Source of the DNA: JAUZOB01 sp963692465
Lineage (GTDB): Bacteria > Bacteroidota > Bacteroidia > Bacteroidales > Prolixibacteraceae
Direction: 5' to 3'
NCBI GenBank assembly: GCA_963692465.1
Contig: OY829943.1
Location: 2,046,001 to 2,110,000, forward strand
Length of the DNA stretch: 64,000 bases
Part shown: positions 52,876 through 61,532 of the stretch, in pieces
Position numbering within the stretch: position 1 is the stretch's first letter
Layout of the letters: each line of letters opens with the position of its first letter
Translations under genes and position numbers: made by a program
Notes under the pieces: model-generated
The model's database searches: none
The model's input: only the letters and a program-made list of their open reading frames with translations
What the model was told of the DNA's origin: nothing

Positions 52876-55470
52876 TTAATTCCATTTCACACTTGACCTT
52901 AACCGAATATCTTTTGATGAGGCTCCAACAAGAATATTAAAAATGCCCGGATCAATGACCCATGCACTCCTTTTAATACTATAATAGGAGAAGGCATCTT
53001 TATTTAATGTTATTCGTATTGTTTTGGTCTTTCCTGCTCCGATATAAGTTTTAGCAAAAGATTTCAACTCTTTCTGTGGCCGTTCTACTGAACATTTGGG
53101 TTCTGAAATATAAATCTGTGATATTTCTGCTCCATCTCGCTTTCCTGTATTTGTGATCTTAAAGCTTAATTCGACCAGCTTCCCTTTCTTCGTTACTTTC
53201 AAGTCACTATACTTATAATTTGTATAGCTCAATCCATAGCCAAATGGGAATAAAGGAGTTATATTTTTTGTGTCATAATAGCGGTAGCCAACATAAATTC
53301 CTTCTGTACAATTTACGTTTTTCATGTCTTGTGTTCCTAATGCATAAGAAGGAGCATCTGACAACTTCTTGGGCCAGGAGAAAGATAATTTTCCTGAAGG
53401 ATTTGCATCACCGACAAGTGCATTGGCAATTGCTGTTCCTCCTTCCATTCCCGGATAAAATGCATCTAATACGGCTGGAACATGATTCATCCAGTTCATC
53501 GTTATCGGAGACCCATGCATTAAAACGACAACGGTATTGGGATTTATTGCAGAAACTTGTTGTATCAATTCTCCCTGTCCTTTCGGGAAGTCCATATTTT
53601 TTCGATCACGACCTTCACAATCTAAATTATAGTCCAGACCTCCAACAAAGACAACTGCATCAGCCGACTGAATCTGATCTTTTACAGGAGCAAGAGAATG
53701 AGCAACGACCGTTGAATCACTTGGGTAAGCCCATTCAAGACGGACAGATGGATTATCCGTTGCCCATCGGTTCATTTCCGTTACATTTTTCTGTCCTTCA
53801 GGTGTCTGAGAATAGGTCAGGTGTACGTAATACTCTTTTCCTTTTTCCAGTTGAACCATTGCCGTATTAATCTGAATTGTTCCTCGTTCAGTATTTCGGA
53901 TTGTAGGTGCTCCCTGATCTTCAAACCATAAATCAGCATTATTATCGGAGGTAAGTCGCAATGTAAATGTTCCGCTTTCCGGAGCTATTAGTCTTCCTTC
54001 ACAATTGATTCGCACATATCCTGGTTTAATCTTATCCGAGACAGGAGATGAGTTGAACCAGTTAAAATTAATTGACGATTCTTTTTTCTTCAACACCAGA
54101 TCTGCAGATTTTATTGAATAATAAGAAACATCGATTCCTTTCGTTCCATCAGCATTCGGCTTCCAGAAATCTTCTCCAATTGGTTTAAAATCGGCATCAC
54201 CACTCAGCGGGATATATTTAATCTCTGTGGTCTTCGACAATCTATTTTGTATTCCCTTTAACGCGGTTATCTCATAGACTGCCTGAGCTCCGGAACTGCC
54301 CCCTAAACCTGCAATACAGAATCGTCTGTCTGTATTCGGTCCCATTACTATTACTTTGTGAAGTTTATGAATATCCAAAGGAAGAAGATTGTTTTGATTC
54401 TTTAAAAGAACTAAACTTGCTTCTGCATATTCTTTGGCGACCTTCTGATGTTCCGGGGTATTAATTATTCCGCCATCGGTTGCTTTTCTTCCATCCATTA
54501 GGCCAACAGCATATCGTGTTCTAAGAATGCGTCTGACCATTCCGTCCAGAACAGCCATTGAGACTTTCCCCTCTTGAACGGCTTTCATTAAGGGTTTCCC
54601 AAAATGTATTGTTTCAAAATTTCCCCATGGCATATCTAGGTCAAGACCAGCTAAAGCAGCTTTTTCCGTAGAACGGGAATGACAGAAATCAGTAAGGACA
54701 AATCCTTTAAAACCCCATTCTTTTTTCAAAACATCATTTAGCAGCCATTTATTATCGCTGCATAGTTCTCCGTTCAATCCGTTTGCAGCCGTCATACAAC
54801 CCCATGGACTACTTTCTTTAACGCATATTTCAAATCCCCGAAGGTAGATTTCCCGTAGTGCCCGTTCGTCAACATTGCTCATATACCAGTTTCTGTTCCA
54901 TTCCCGTCCGTTACAGGCAAGATGTTTTATGCAGGAAGCGACTTTCTGTGATTGTAAGCCTTCAACGAAAGCGGCTCCGAGCTTTCCATTTAAGTATGGA
55001 TCTTCGGTGTAGTACTCGAAGAAACGTCCGTTCAACGGATCTCTCTCAATATTATATGCCGGCGCAAACACCATCGTTCTTCCTTGAGCTCTGGCTTCCT
55101 GACCGATGATAACCGCAGAACGTTTCATCAAATCCAGATCCCAAGCTGCCGCTTCTCCAATTCCGACAGGAAAAACAGTCGATACTCCTCCTGCTGATTT
55201 CGGTCCATTGCCTGGATTCATATCAGGAATTCCCAGTCGGGGAACACCGGGCAACACAACTTTTCCATACTTCTCACCTCCGAAACACATTCGGACTTTC
55301 TCTTCCAACGTCATTCGGGTTAATGCATCAGAAATTCGTTGTTCTACAGGCTTACTTGAATCTTTATAGATGGGAATTTCATTATCTGTTGTTAACTGAT
55401 TTTTTGCCGAAACAGAAAGACACATAATTGACAATAATAGTAGAGTACTTATATATTTGATCTTTTTCAT
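52876..55470 (-). CDS. GH3 family beta-glucosidase/beta-xylosidase with PA14 insertion
   Basis: This exported 864-residue enzyme has a signal peptide (LLLLSIMCLSVSAK). The GH3 N-terminal TIM barrel (about 45-345) ends at the nucleophile Asp in GFVLTDFCHSR (usually S-D-W; here T-D-F). The GH3 C-terminal alpha/beta sandwich is split by a PA14 domain (about 430-575, INCEGRLIAPESGTFTLRLT). The enzyme ends with an Fn3-like domain (about 770-864, SFKITNTGKRDGAEISQIY). The PA14 insertion usually shapes the substrate pocket of bacterial beta-glucosidases. It lies between the GH2 and lipoprotein genes in the utilisation locus and is probably periplasmic. Confidence 0.95.
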   Translation of the reverse strand: MKKIKYISTLLLLSIMCLSVSAKNQLTTDNEIPIYKDSSKPVEQRISDALTRMTLEEKVRMCFGGEKYGKVVLPGVPRLGIPDMNPGNGPKSAGGVSTVFPVGIGEAAAWDLDLMKRSAVIIGQEARAQGRTMVFAPAYNIERDPLNGRFFEYYTEDPYLNGKLGAAFVEGLQSQKVASCIKHLACNGREWNRNWYMSNVDERALREIYLRGFEICVKESSPWGCMTAANGLNGELCSDNKWLLNDVLKKEWGFKGFVLTDFCHSRSTEKAALAGLDLDMPWGNFETIHFGKPLMKAVQEGKVSMAVLDGMVRRILRTRYAVGLMDGRKATDGGIINTPEHQKVAKEYAEASLVLLKNQNNLLPLDIHKLHKVIVMGPNTDRRFCIAGLGGSSGAQAVYEITALKGIQNRLSKTTEIKYIPLSGDADFKPIGEDFWKPNADGTKGIDVSYYSIKSADLVLKKKESSINFNWFNSSPVSDKIKPGYVRINCEGRLIAPESGTFTLRLTSDNNADLWFEDQGAPTIRNTERGTIQINTAMVQLEKGKEYYVHLTYSQTPEGQKNVTEMNRWATDNPSVRLEWAYPSDSTVVAHSLAPVKDQIQSADAVVFVGGLDYNLDCEGRDRKNMDFPKGQGELIQQVSAINPNTVVVLMHGSPITMNWMNHVPAVLDAFYPGMEGGTAIANALVGDANPSGKLSFSWPKKLSDAPSYALGTQDMKNVNCTEGIYVGYRYYDTKNITPLFPFGYGLSYTNYKYSDLKVTKKGKLVELSFKITNTGKRDGAEISQIYISEPKCSVERPQKELKSFAKTYIGAGKTKTIRITLNKDAFSYYSIKRSAWVIDPGIFNILVGASSKDIRLRSSVKWN

Positions 55471-55590
55471 TTTAATTTTTTTGCTTTTATCGTAAAAAGT
55501 GGGTTTGAAAATATTTTCTAAATAATGGATATGAAGATGAATAGATTATTCGTCATTAGAAGGAATTAAATGACCGGCTTTTGCCTTGAA

Positions 55591-57036
55591 TTATTCTTTT
55601 AATATTAATGGATTCCAGTAAGTATTCCATACTCCCCATGTATTTCCATAAGCATAGCTCAAATATTGCTGTGTGCCCGCATTGATCTGTCCCTCGGCGT
55701 TAGCGCTCCAACCGCAGTTATGCAAATATGGTTTAAGATTATTATGCAATTCGCCTGCTTTTGTGAAATTAATTCCGTCTGATGATTCCCATATGACAAT
55801 ATAACTATTAGCTGTCATCCGGGAAGCAGTATGAATAGCCTGAAACTTTTTCAGATCATTACGATATTTTACATCGCAATGATCCGATCCGGTTATACTT
55901 GTTTTATCTATTGCTGTTCCTTGATATTTGAGGTTTGCAGGCCAATTTGCATCATTTACATCAGCAGTTGAAACACGAGTTGTATTTGCAGTATCATCCC
56001 AAGAGTAATAAAAGAATATTGTTCCGTTATTTACAACCATACAAGGCTCTCCAGCTCCAAAGTGCAACGTGTCTCCAGTATAAGTTATAACAGGTTGAGG
56101 TTTGTCTCCTCCCCATCCGGAGCCATTCCATTTTTCCCAGGGGCCACTTGGTGACATTGAACGACATACATACGCATGATTATCTTTCCCTTGGGAATTT
56201 TCAGTTGAAGTATAACTGAGATAATAATAATTTCCCCATTTAGCTACTCCCGGATCACAAACGGATAGCTGATCCCGGGAGCCCATGGTTGGTTTTAGCA
56301 CAATCTGTTCTTTTGTCCATGTTTTCCCACCATCCGTAGATTTCTTATATGCGATCTGATCCCAAAATGAAACAACTTTGTTCGTTGGGAACAATATTGC
56401 CTTATAACTTCCATCTATAGGATTTCCATTTAAATAACTCTGTGTCCCTGATGTGTTATCAGAATATTTCCAGACTCCTACGGTGTTTTCTGGTTGACTT
56501 AATACCCAAAGATAATTGCCTATGGGGAATAGGTTATCATTCGAAAGTGTCAACCGTTGATTATCGGCAAATCCAATAAATGTTTTAGTCGCAATCGGAT
56601 TACCTGAAATAGTTGTATTATAATCTGTATTCCAGTTGTATAAGGTCAATGTCAGATTTCCATCCGTAGTAGACCACGTAGGGCAACAAACACCAATCGA
56701 ATAAAAAGATTTTGTTGCTGTAAATCTTTGAGCGGCAGTTGTAGTACTACCTGTTAATGAAACGGCTGTATTACTAGCCGAATTAAAATCAGGATAAAGG
56801 TACTGTCCAAAAACACCTCCGGATGTAGCAAACCATGCGTCAATCGTTTTATCATCATTTATGATGATTGATGGACCATATTCATAGCTTCCAGCAACAT
56901 ATATATCCCACCCTGATTTTACGACAGGAATATCAAGAATAGTGGGAGTAACCACAGTCGGGGTTTCATCACTCGACGACTTACAGGAGGTTATGAATAA
57001 ACTTATAGCAAGAAGGACAAAAAGAACTGTTCTCAT
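55591..57036 (-). CDS. Lipoprotein with a five-bladed beta-propeller glycosidase-like fold
   Basis: This 481-residue lipoprotein has a clear lipobox (LFITSCKSS, Cys about 18) and a Ser/Thr/Pro-rich linker. The rest shows repeated beta-propeller blades (SVCDPGVAKWGNYYYLSYTS, GAGEPCMVVNNGTIFFYYSWD, DVKYRNDLKKFQAIH, YIVIWESSDGINFTKAGEL), which resemble GH43/GH117-type and sialidase-like folds. An Asp-Pro near the first catalytic position and a Glu in GAGEPCM are candidate catalytic residues. A bound sugar-binding role instead of catalysis is possible. It is in the SusCD locus, between GH3 and a second lipoprotein, and probably displayed on the cell surface. Exact family was not recognised. Confidence 0.75.
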   Translation of the reverse strand: MRTVLFVLLAISLFITSCKSSSDETPTVVTPTILDIPVVKSGWDIYVAGSYEYGPSIIINDDKTIDAWFATSGGVFGQYLYPDFNSASNTAVSLTGSTTTAAQRFTATKSFYSIGVCCPTWSTTDGNLTLTLYNWNTDYNTTISGNPIATKTFIGFADNQRLTLSNDNLFPIGNYLWVLSQPENTVGVWKYSDNTSGTQSYLNGNPIDGSYKAILFPTNKVVSFWDQIAYKKSTDGGKTWTKEQIVLKPTMGSRDQLSVCDPGVAKWGNYYYLSYTSTENSQGKDNHAYVCRSMSPSGPWEKWNGSGWGGDKPQPVITYTGDTLHFGAGEPCMVVNNGTIFFYYSWDDTANTTRVSTADVNDANWPANLKYQGTAIDKTSITGSDHCDVKYRNDLKKFQAIHTASRMTANSYIVIWESSDGINFTKAGELHNNLKPYLHNCGWSANAEGQINAGTQQYLSYAYGNTWGVWNTYWNPLILKE

Positions 57037-57266
57037 AATCGAACTTTTATGCAGAAATTTGATGATCTTAATAGAATCACTGATATTCTAATTGTTCATT
57101 GGAAATATTGTGTAATGACTGTTGTATCAAGTGTAAGACAACTTTATGCGTTGTTCTTGTGCTAATAGGTCTTAATCTTAGAGCTGCTTATGTCTTCCAT
57201 AAAACCCACGTTGTTGTATTACAAACTCAATTTACCAGTGCGTTTTCAAAACAATTCGGGTATTAT

Positions 57267-58274
57267 TTATTTTTTAAAGTTAGTTATTTCGGTTTTCAAT
57301 AGATCAAGATATTTATGCCCGAATTCCACGGACGGCTCAAGATCTTTACTTATCTCTGCACTGGGTTGTTCTCCCAAACTCCATTCATTCCATGAAACGA
57401 CCACTGCAACTTTTACATCCAGATTTAAAGCCCGAGTCCAACGTTTCTCAAAAGTTTGGCCATTTTCCCTCCCTATTGCAGCAATATTATTGACTGCATC
57501 AGCTCTTGATGCTGCTGTAATAGTACAAGCTTCTGGCAGACCATTAAAAACAGTATATGTTTGATTCCCTCGATCTTCCCATGACCAATATCCATATTGA
57601 CTTAAGAGATTATTACCCGCTATTAAATTTGGCTGTTCGGTTATAAACCCCGTCATATAACGAATTGTAAATCGAGTGTCCTGAAAATCTGGAATTCCAG
57701 ATGTGAAAGGAGAGGGAGTTCCAACATAGATAATTAGTAATGGTTTCCCTTTATACTTAAAATACTGGTCCGAATAAGTTTTATCAGCAATATACTGGGT
57801 ATAAACCTGGTCAATTTTTCGCTGCATCAGTCCATTGGAAAATGCATCTGAATGATCCGGACAGCCTAACATTATTGCAATCTTAGGTGCATTGGTAATC
57901 TTAGCCCATTCTTTGAATATAATAGGAATACTGTTTTCAATCATATCAAAATCAGGGCGGTTTGTTGTGACTCCGGGTACATAACCTAAATCATTAGACC
58001 AGTCAATGAATACAAAATCGACCCCCGCATCTGCCAGCCATTTCCCATGTTGCTTAATAACAGTAGTATCATTGGAAGAATAGAACCCTAATTCAGGGGT
58101 TCCCCAACTATTTTTTGTCCATTGACCTGGTCGGTGCCATGTGGTATAAGCTAAACCAACAATTTTGCTGCTTCCGGAAGAAGTTCCGGATTGAGAAGAG
58201 GATTCCGTAGCAACGTCTTTCTTACTACAGCTACAACAAAGAATACAGAATAAAATTACCAGAACTTTTTTCAT
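57267..58274 (-). CDS. Lipoprotein with TIM-barrel, GH71/GH99-like
   Basis: The ATG at 58274 begins a lipoprotein signal (VLVILFCILCCSCSKK), followed by a Ser-rich linker. The 335-residue protein has features of GH71/GH99-like barrels: VGLAYTTWHRPGQW, DAGVDFVFIDWSNDLG, KPLLIIYVGTPS, and near the C-terminus VVSWNEWSLGEQPS, where the Glu residues may be catalytic. GH99-like enzymes act on alpha-mannans, and related proteins also occur in pathways for other glycans. An ATG seven codons upstream is possible but places Pro-Asn-Asn before the signal. It lies next to the propeller lipoprotein in the SusCD locus and may form the surface endo-acting enzyme of the system. Confidence 0.7.
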   Translation of the reverse strand: MKKVLVILFCILCCSCSKKDVATESSSQSGTSSGSSKIVGLAYTTWHRPGQWTKNSWGTPELGFYSSNDTTVIKQHGKWLADAGVDFVFIDWSNDLGYVPGVTTNRPDFDMIENSIPIIFKEWAKITNAPKIAIMLGCPDHSDAFSNGLMQRKIDQVYTQYIADKTYSDQYFKYKGKPLLIIYVGTPSPFTSGIPDFQDTRFTIRYMTGFITEQPNLIAGNNLLSQYGYWSWEDRGNQTYTVFNGLPEACTITAASRADAVNNIAAIGRENGQTFEKRWTRALNLDVKVAVVVSWNEWSLGEQPSAEISKDLEPSVEFGHKYLDLLKTEITNFKK

Positions 58275-58320
58275 TTTTTCATTATTAGGCACCATTGTTT
58301 ATCTCTGAAGAGCATAAACA

Positions 58321-58348
58321 ATAATAAGTTCCTGAAAGAACTTATTAT
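58321..58348 (-). other. Intercistronic hairpin before the GH99-like lipoprotein gene
   Basis: ATAATAAGTTC (58321-58331) and GAACTTATTAT (58338-58348) form a perfect 11-bp stem with a 6-base loop, 47 bases before the start of the GH99-like gene. It follows the terminator at 58363-58392 in the transcript. It may stabilise the downstream message or tune readthrough. Confidence 0.5.
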
Positions 58349-58362
58349 CTAACTTTATATAA

Positions 58363-58392
58363 AAAAGAGGTCATCATGCGACAACCTCTTTT
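58363..58392 (-). terminator. Terminator or attenuator after the SusE-position gene
   Basis: AAAAGAGGT (58363-58371) and ACCTCTTTT (58384-58392) form a 9-bp stem. On the minus strand the hairpin is followed by a T-run (TTTTTTATAT), nine bases beyond the SusE-like stop. It should reduce transcription of the enzyme genes relative to the SusCDE genes. Confidence 0.75.
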
Positions 58393-58401
58393 AAATCTCT
58401 A

Positions 58402-59277
58402 TTATTTTTGAATTATTATACTAAAATTAAAGTTTTCCAACCCATCTGTAGAGATGATTTTAAGTAAGCCTAATTTACCCGCCTTTGTTTTAAATAAAAT
58501 CACATCTCCATCTCCAAAATCGACATAAGTTAATGTAGGACTCATTGATTTAAAATCATCATCAGCCCTTATCGCATCAAATTGAGCTGTTGTAAAAGTT
58601 GTCTTCGCAAAGCGGGTTCCTAAATCACTAAATCCAGGAACTTGAGAGCTATGTTTTAACGAATCCAGATCTGTTGCCCCAACTTTGTAATCACCAAAAT
58701 AGAATTCACATTGCGGGAGTCGTTCCCTATGGCTTGTTTCTGAACTGTATCCCCAATAGGAAGCAGGTATTGTTTGTTCTATACTAAAAAAGTTACCATA
58801 ATTAGGAGCATTCCAACCTCCTGCCCATAAATTCAGATAAGAATTCAGATTCGTTATACGCCCCGAATTAATAGTATAAACAGACGAGATCTTATGACCG
58901 TTATTTTGAGTTGCAACTACCCGCACAGTTGTTTGGTAAGTAATATCAGGAACGCTGATTGAGAAATTACAGGTATCACTTTTAATATCTGTAATCATTG
59001 TTCCAGCTATCTCTACTGAATCTTGTTTCGTAACTTTTACAGAATCCAGGGTATAAGTCAAAGGATAATTCCGGTAAAACTGGACTGTTTTAATTGGCCC
59101 GTCAGCAATTATAGTTCCTTTAAGAGTATAGGTATCACCATCAAAAACAGAATCTAATGCAGTCGCGTTGCTAAAACTAATGGTTACAGGATAATCTTTT
59201 TCATCCGATTCACAACCACTTAGGAATCCCATTAACAGAATGCCGGCTGCAAACATTAACAACTTTATGCTTTTCAT
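58402..59277 (-). CDS. SusE/SusF-position surface lipoprotein
   Basis: This 291-residue lipoprotein has a signal peptide with lipobox FLSGCES (Cys about 21), when started at the ATG at 59277. An upstream ATG, 33 codons earlier, overlaps the SusD gene and the intergenic hairpin and was rejected. The protein has a beta-rich N-terminal part (about 30-125, resembling an Ig-like domain, TYLTKG-like strands such as DTYTLKGTIIADGPI) and a C-terminal part (about 130-291) with many aromatic residues (LNLWAGGWNAPNYGNF, ASYWGYSS). It was not matched to a named family. By position directly after SusD it is the expected surface glycan-binding protein of the locus. Confidence 0.75.
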   Translation of the reverse strand: MKSIKLLMFAAGILLMGFLSGCESDEKDYPVTISFSNATALDSVFDGDTYTLKGTIIADGPIKTVQFYRNYPLTYTLDSVKVTKQDSVEIAGTMITDIKSDTCNFSISVPDITYQTTVRVVATQNNGHKISSVYTINSGRITNLNSYLNLWAGGWNAPNYGNFFSIEQTIPASYWGYSSETSHRERLPQCEFYFGDYKVGATDLDSLKHSSQVPGFSDLGTRFAKTTFTTAQFDAIRADDDFKSMSPTLTYVDFGDGDVILFKTKAGKLGLLKIISTDGLENFNFSIIIQK

Positions 59278-59315
59278 AAATGTATTCTTTAAACGATTAA
59301 AATAGTTGGTTAAAA

Positions 59316-59345
59316 GATCAATCCTTCTATCAAGAAGGATTGATC
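59316..59345 (-). other. Hairpin directly after the susD stop
   Basis: GATCAATCCTTC (59316-59327) and GAAGGATTGATC (59334-59345) form a perfect 12-bp stem with a 6-base loop nine bases after the SusD stop. On the minus strand it is followed by TTTTA, a weak T-run. It probably acts as a partial terminator or 3' stabiliser that keeps SusCD levels above those of the downstream genes. Confidence 0.65.
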
Positions 59346-59354
59346 CGAATATTA

Positions 59355-61493
59355 TTACCATCCTGAATTTTGCCAATTAACTCCGGTATATCCTGTCATT
59401 TTATTAACTTCACTTTGATCTATCGGATATAGCAACCACTTATCTGAAATACAATTCCGATCATTGAATTTAAAACGAGAATAGGAAAAAGTAGATCCAT
59501 TTTTAGTTATCTGCATTCCTGAAACATACTGATCTGTTGTACTTAATACTTTCCAGCGGCGAACATCAAAAAAGCGATGAGATTCAAAGGCCAGTTCAAT
59601 TCTGCGTTCATTACGATATCTCGCTCCAAAAGCGTCTCCTAGTCCAGTTGGCAAATCAGGCATTCCTGCTCTTTTTCGAATTACATTGACTGCGTCCCGG
59701 GCACTCATTGTTATCCCTGAGCCCAAAGAAAGTTCAACATCCGGTCCATTCGATTGATATGCTGATTCTGCAAAATTCAAATAAAGTTCCCCTAACCGGA
59801 ATAATCGTATTGCCCCGTCTGCATTACTACTTTTTGAGGATAAATAATTATTGAATTTACGTACATAGTAACCTGTTCGTGTATGAGTCCGATCAGTTAG
59901 GGAAAGGCCTTCTGCTCCACCTATATACGTTTTTACGGTTGTCGGTGGTGTTATTGCTCTTAAGCCCAGATTCTTGATTTGAATCTCTTTTCCGGATGAA
60001 CCTCCCAAATCAAAACGTAATGGATTTCCAACACTTCCCCAGCCAGAACTAGTAGCACTGCTGGTTAAATCAACGGAATAATGGCTCCAACCACTTGATG
60101 CGGGTATGGGGGTGATCATAACTGACTTAGCTGCAGAAAATCCTGGTACTCCAAAGAAAATCTGAGGGTCAATGATGCCTGTTGTGGATTTATAATCAAA
60201 AGAAAGGGTTAAAGAAGTAAAGCCTGTTATTGCAGTTGTTAATGCTGGTAAATTCATATGAGGATCACCATTGGTCGTTATATATTCATTAATATCAGAG
60301 CTTATCGTGTTTATTGTAAGTCCGCTATAACTTGTCGTTGGAGATTCGGCATAAGTTGAATCAGGGACATAATTTAGTATTCTTACTGCACCATTGTAAT
60401 AAATAGAAGCGTAGAACCGCGGGTCACGGCCCACATAGGGATTTGTCGGATCGTAACCGGATGCAGCATCTGTAATTTGTTTCCCATTTGCCATCTCATA
60501 ACTGTCAACAAGTTCCTGAGAAGGACAAGGTCCTGATTTACTCATTCCTGAATTCGTGGGTAATCCGGCATTCTGCCATATAGCCATTGTTCCGCCACAC
60601 TGATAAATAGTTTCTTTATCTACAGACCGTTGATCATTACTACTGGTAATAAAGTAAAGTGCATAAGGATTTTGTGCCGCATTCTTTGTCGGCTGAACGT
60701 TAAAAAGGCTGTAGTTATGATTCAAACACTGAGATAAAGCTTCCCCATTAATTTTAGTTGCATCAGCCCATGTGTATGTTCCATCTGAAAAAAGAGGACT
60801 GGCAGCATAAGTTACTGCTTCCGATTTAATGGCATAGGAAATCGCACGGGACATGATTCCAAATTGATTAATATAAATATCCCATGGGAATCCGCTTGCT
60901 GTTGCAGGAGCTGTTAATGCGGAATCACAATCGGCAAGAATAAACTTCACAACTGCTGAAAACTTAGCTTTCGTAAGCTTTGAATAATCATAGTTTACTG
61001 ACAATGGCTTATCATAAATAGGAACATCTCCATACCGTTTAATCAATTGCAGATAATAAAGAGCCCGCAAAGTATGTGCTTGTGCGGCCCATCCCTCTTT
61101 TTCTTCATCTGTAGCATAAGCTGTTGAATTCCAAATGTTAGCCAAAAAGACATTGCACTTACGAATTCCGGCATAAAGCGATGTCCATGGACCTCCATCC
61201 TGTGAATAAGAAGCATAGTTTGATGCCGTCACTGAACCATTATACCAACCGGATCTTGCCCCTGCTATATTATCATCGCAATCCTCCGCTTCATCGCAAT
61301 AGGAGGCCCGGTCTATATATGGTCCTGAACAATAGCCATAACAGGCATTCAAATAACCCATAGTCCTATACCGATCCGTAAAGATTGAACTTGCATCTAT
61401 CCGACCGTCATTCTGCAAATCCAGTTGATCATTACAAGAGGTGAATAAGCCCGAAGTAACTATGGCAAAGAATAGGAATATATATTTTTTCAT
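59355..61493 (-). CDS. SusD/RagB family surface lipoprotein with an inserted beta-rich domain
   Basis: SusD proteins sit on the SusC barrel and bind glycans before import. The lipobox is GLFTSCND (Cys about 20) and the SusD N-terminal region (about 30-240) has LNACYGYCSGPYIDRASYC and TLRALYYLQLIKRYGDVPIYD. The C-terminal SusD region (about 520-712) ends with RNERRIELAFESHRFFDVRRW, the family signature, and LYPIDQSEVNKMTGY. The length of 712 residues is above the usual 500-650. The excess lies at about 385-510: a Ser/Thr/Gly-rich beta-sandwich-like segment (SLTLSFDYKSTTGIIDPQIF, then SGWSHYSVDLTSSA) that resembles a carbohydrate-binding module. It follows the SusC gene after 39 bp. Confidence 0.93.
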   Translation of the reverse strand: MKKYIFLFFAIVTSGLFTSCNDQLDLQNDGRIDASSIFTDRYRTMGYLNACYGYCSGPYIDRASYCDEAEDCDDNIAGARSGWYNGSVTASNYASYSQDGGPWTSLYAGIRKCNVFLANIWNSTAYATDEEKEGWAAQAHTLRALYYLQLIKRYGDVPIYDKPLSVNYDYSKLTKAKFSAVVKFILADCDSALTAPATASGFPWDIYINQFGIMSRAISYAIKSEAVTYAASPLFSDGTYTWADATKINGEALSQCLNHNYSLFNVQPTKNAAQNPYALYFITSSNDQRSVDKETIYQCGGTMAIWQNAGLPTNSGMSKSGPCPSQELVDSYEMANGKQITDAASGYDPTNPYVGRDPRFYASIYYNGAVRILNYVPDSTYAESPTTSYSGLTINTISSDINEYITTNGDPHMNLPALTTAITGFTSLTLSFDYKSTTGIIDPQIFFGVPGFSAAKSVMITPIPASSGWSHYSVDLTSSATSSGWGSVGNPLRFDLGGSSGKEIQIKNLGLRAITPPTTVKTYIGGAEGLSLTDRTHTRTGYYVRKFNNYLSSKSSNADGAIRLFRLGELYLNFAESAYQSNGPDVELSLGSGITMSARDAVNVIRKRAGMPDLPTGLGDAFGARYRNERRIELAFESHRFFDVRRWKVLSTTDQYVSGMQITKNGSTFSYSRFKFNDRNCISDKWLLYPIDQSEVNKMTGYTGVNWQNSGW

Positions 61494-61532
61494 ACTGAAT
61501 AATATTTCAAAATTAATAATTGCATAAACGCA

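Noticed and set aside
53220..53870. Long antisense frame inside the GH3 gene (216 codons)
   Set aside because: It is entirely antisense to a well-supported GH3 gene and lacks domain features.
57037..57266. Plus-strand frames upstream of the propeller lipoprotein gene
   Set aside because: They have no family match and overlap the GH99-like gene antisense.
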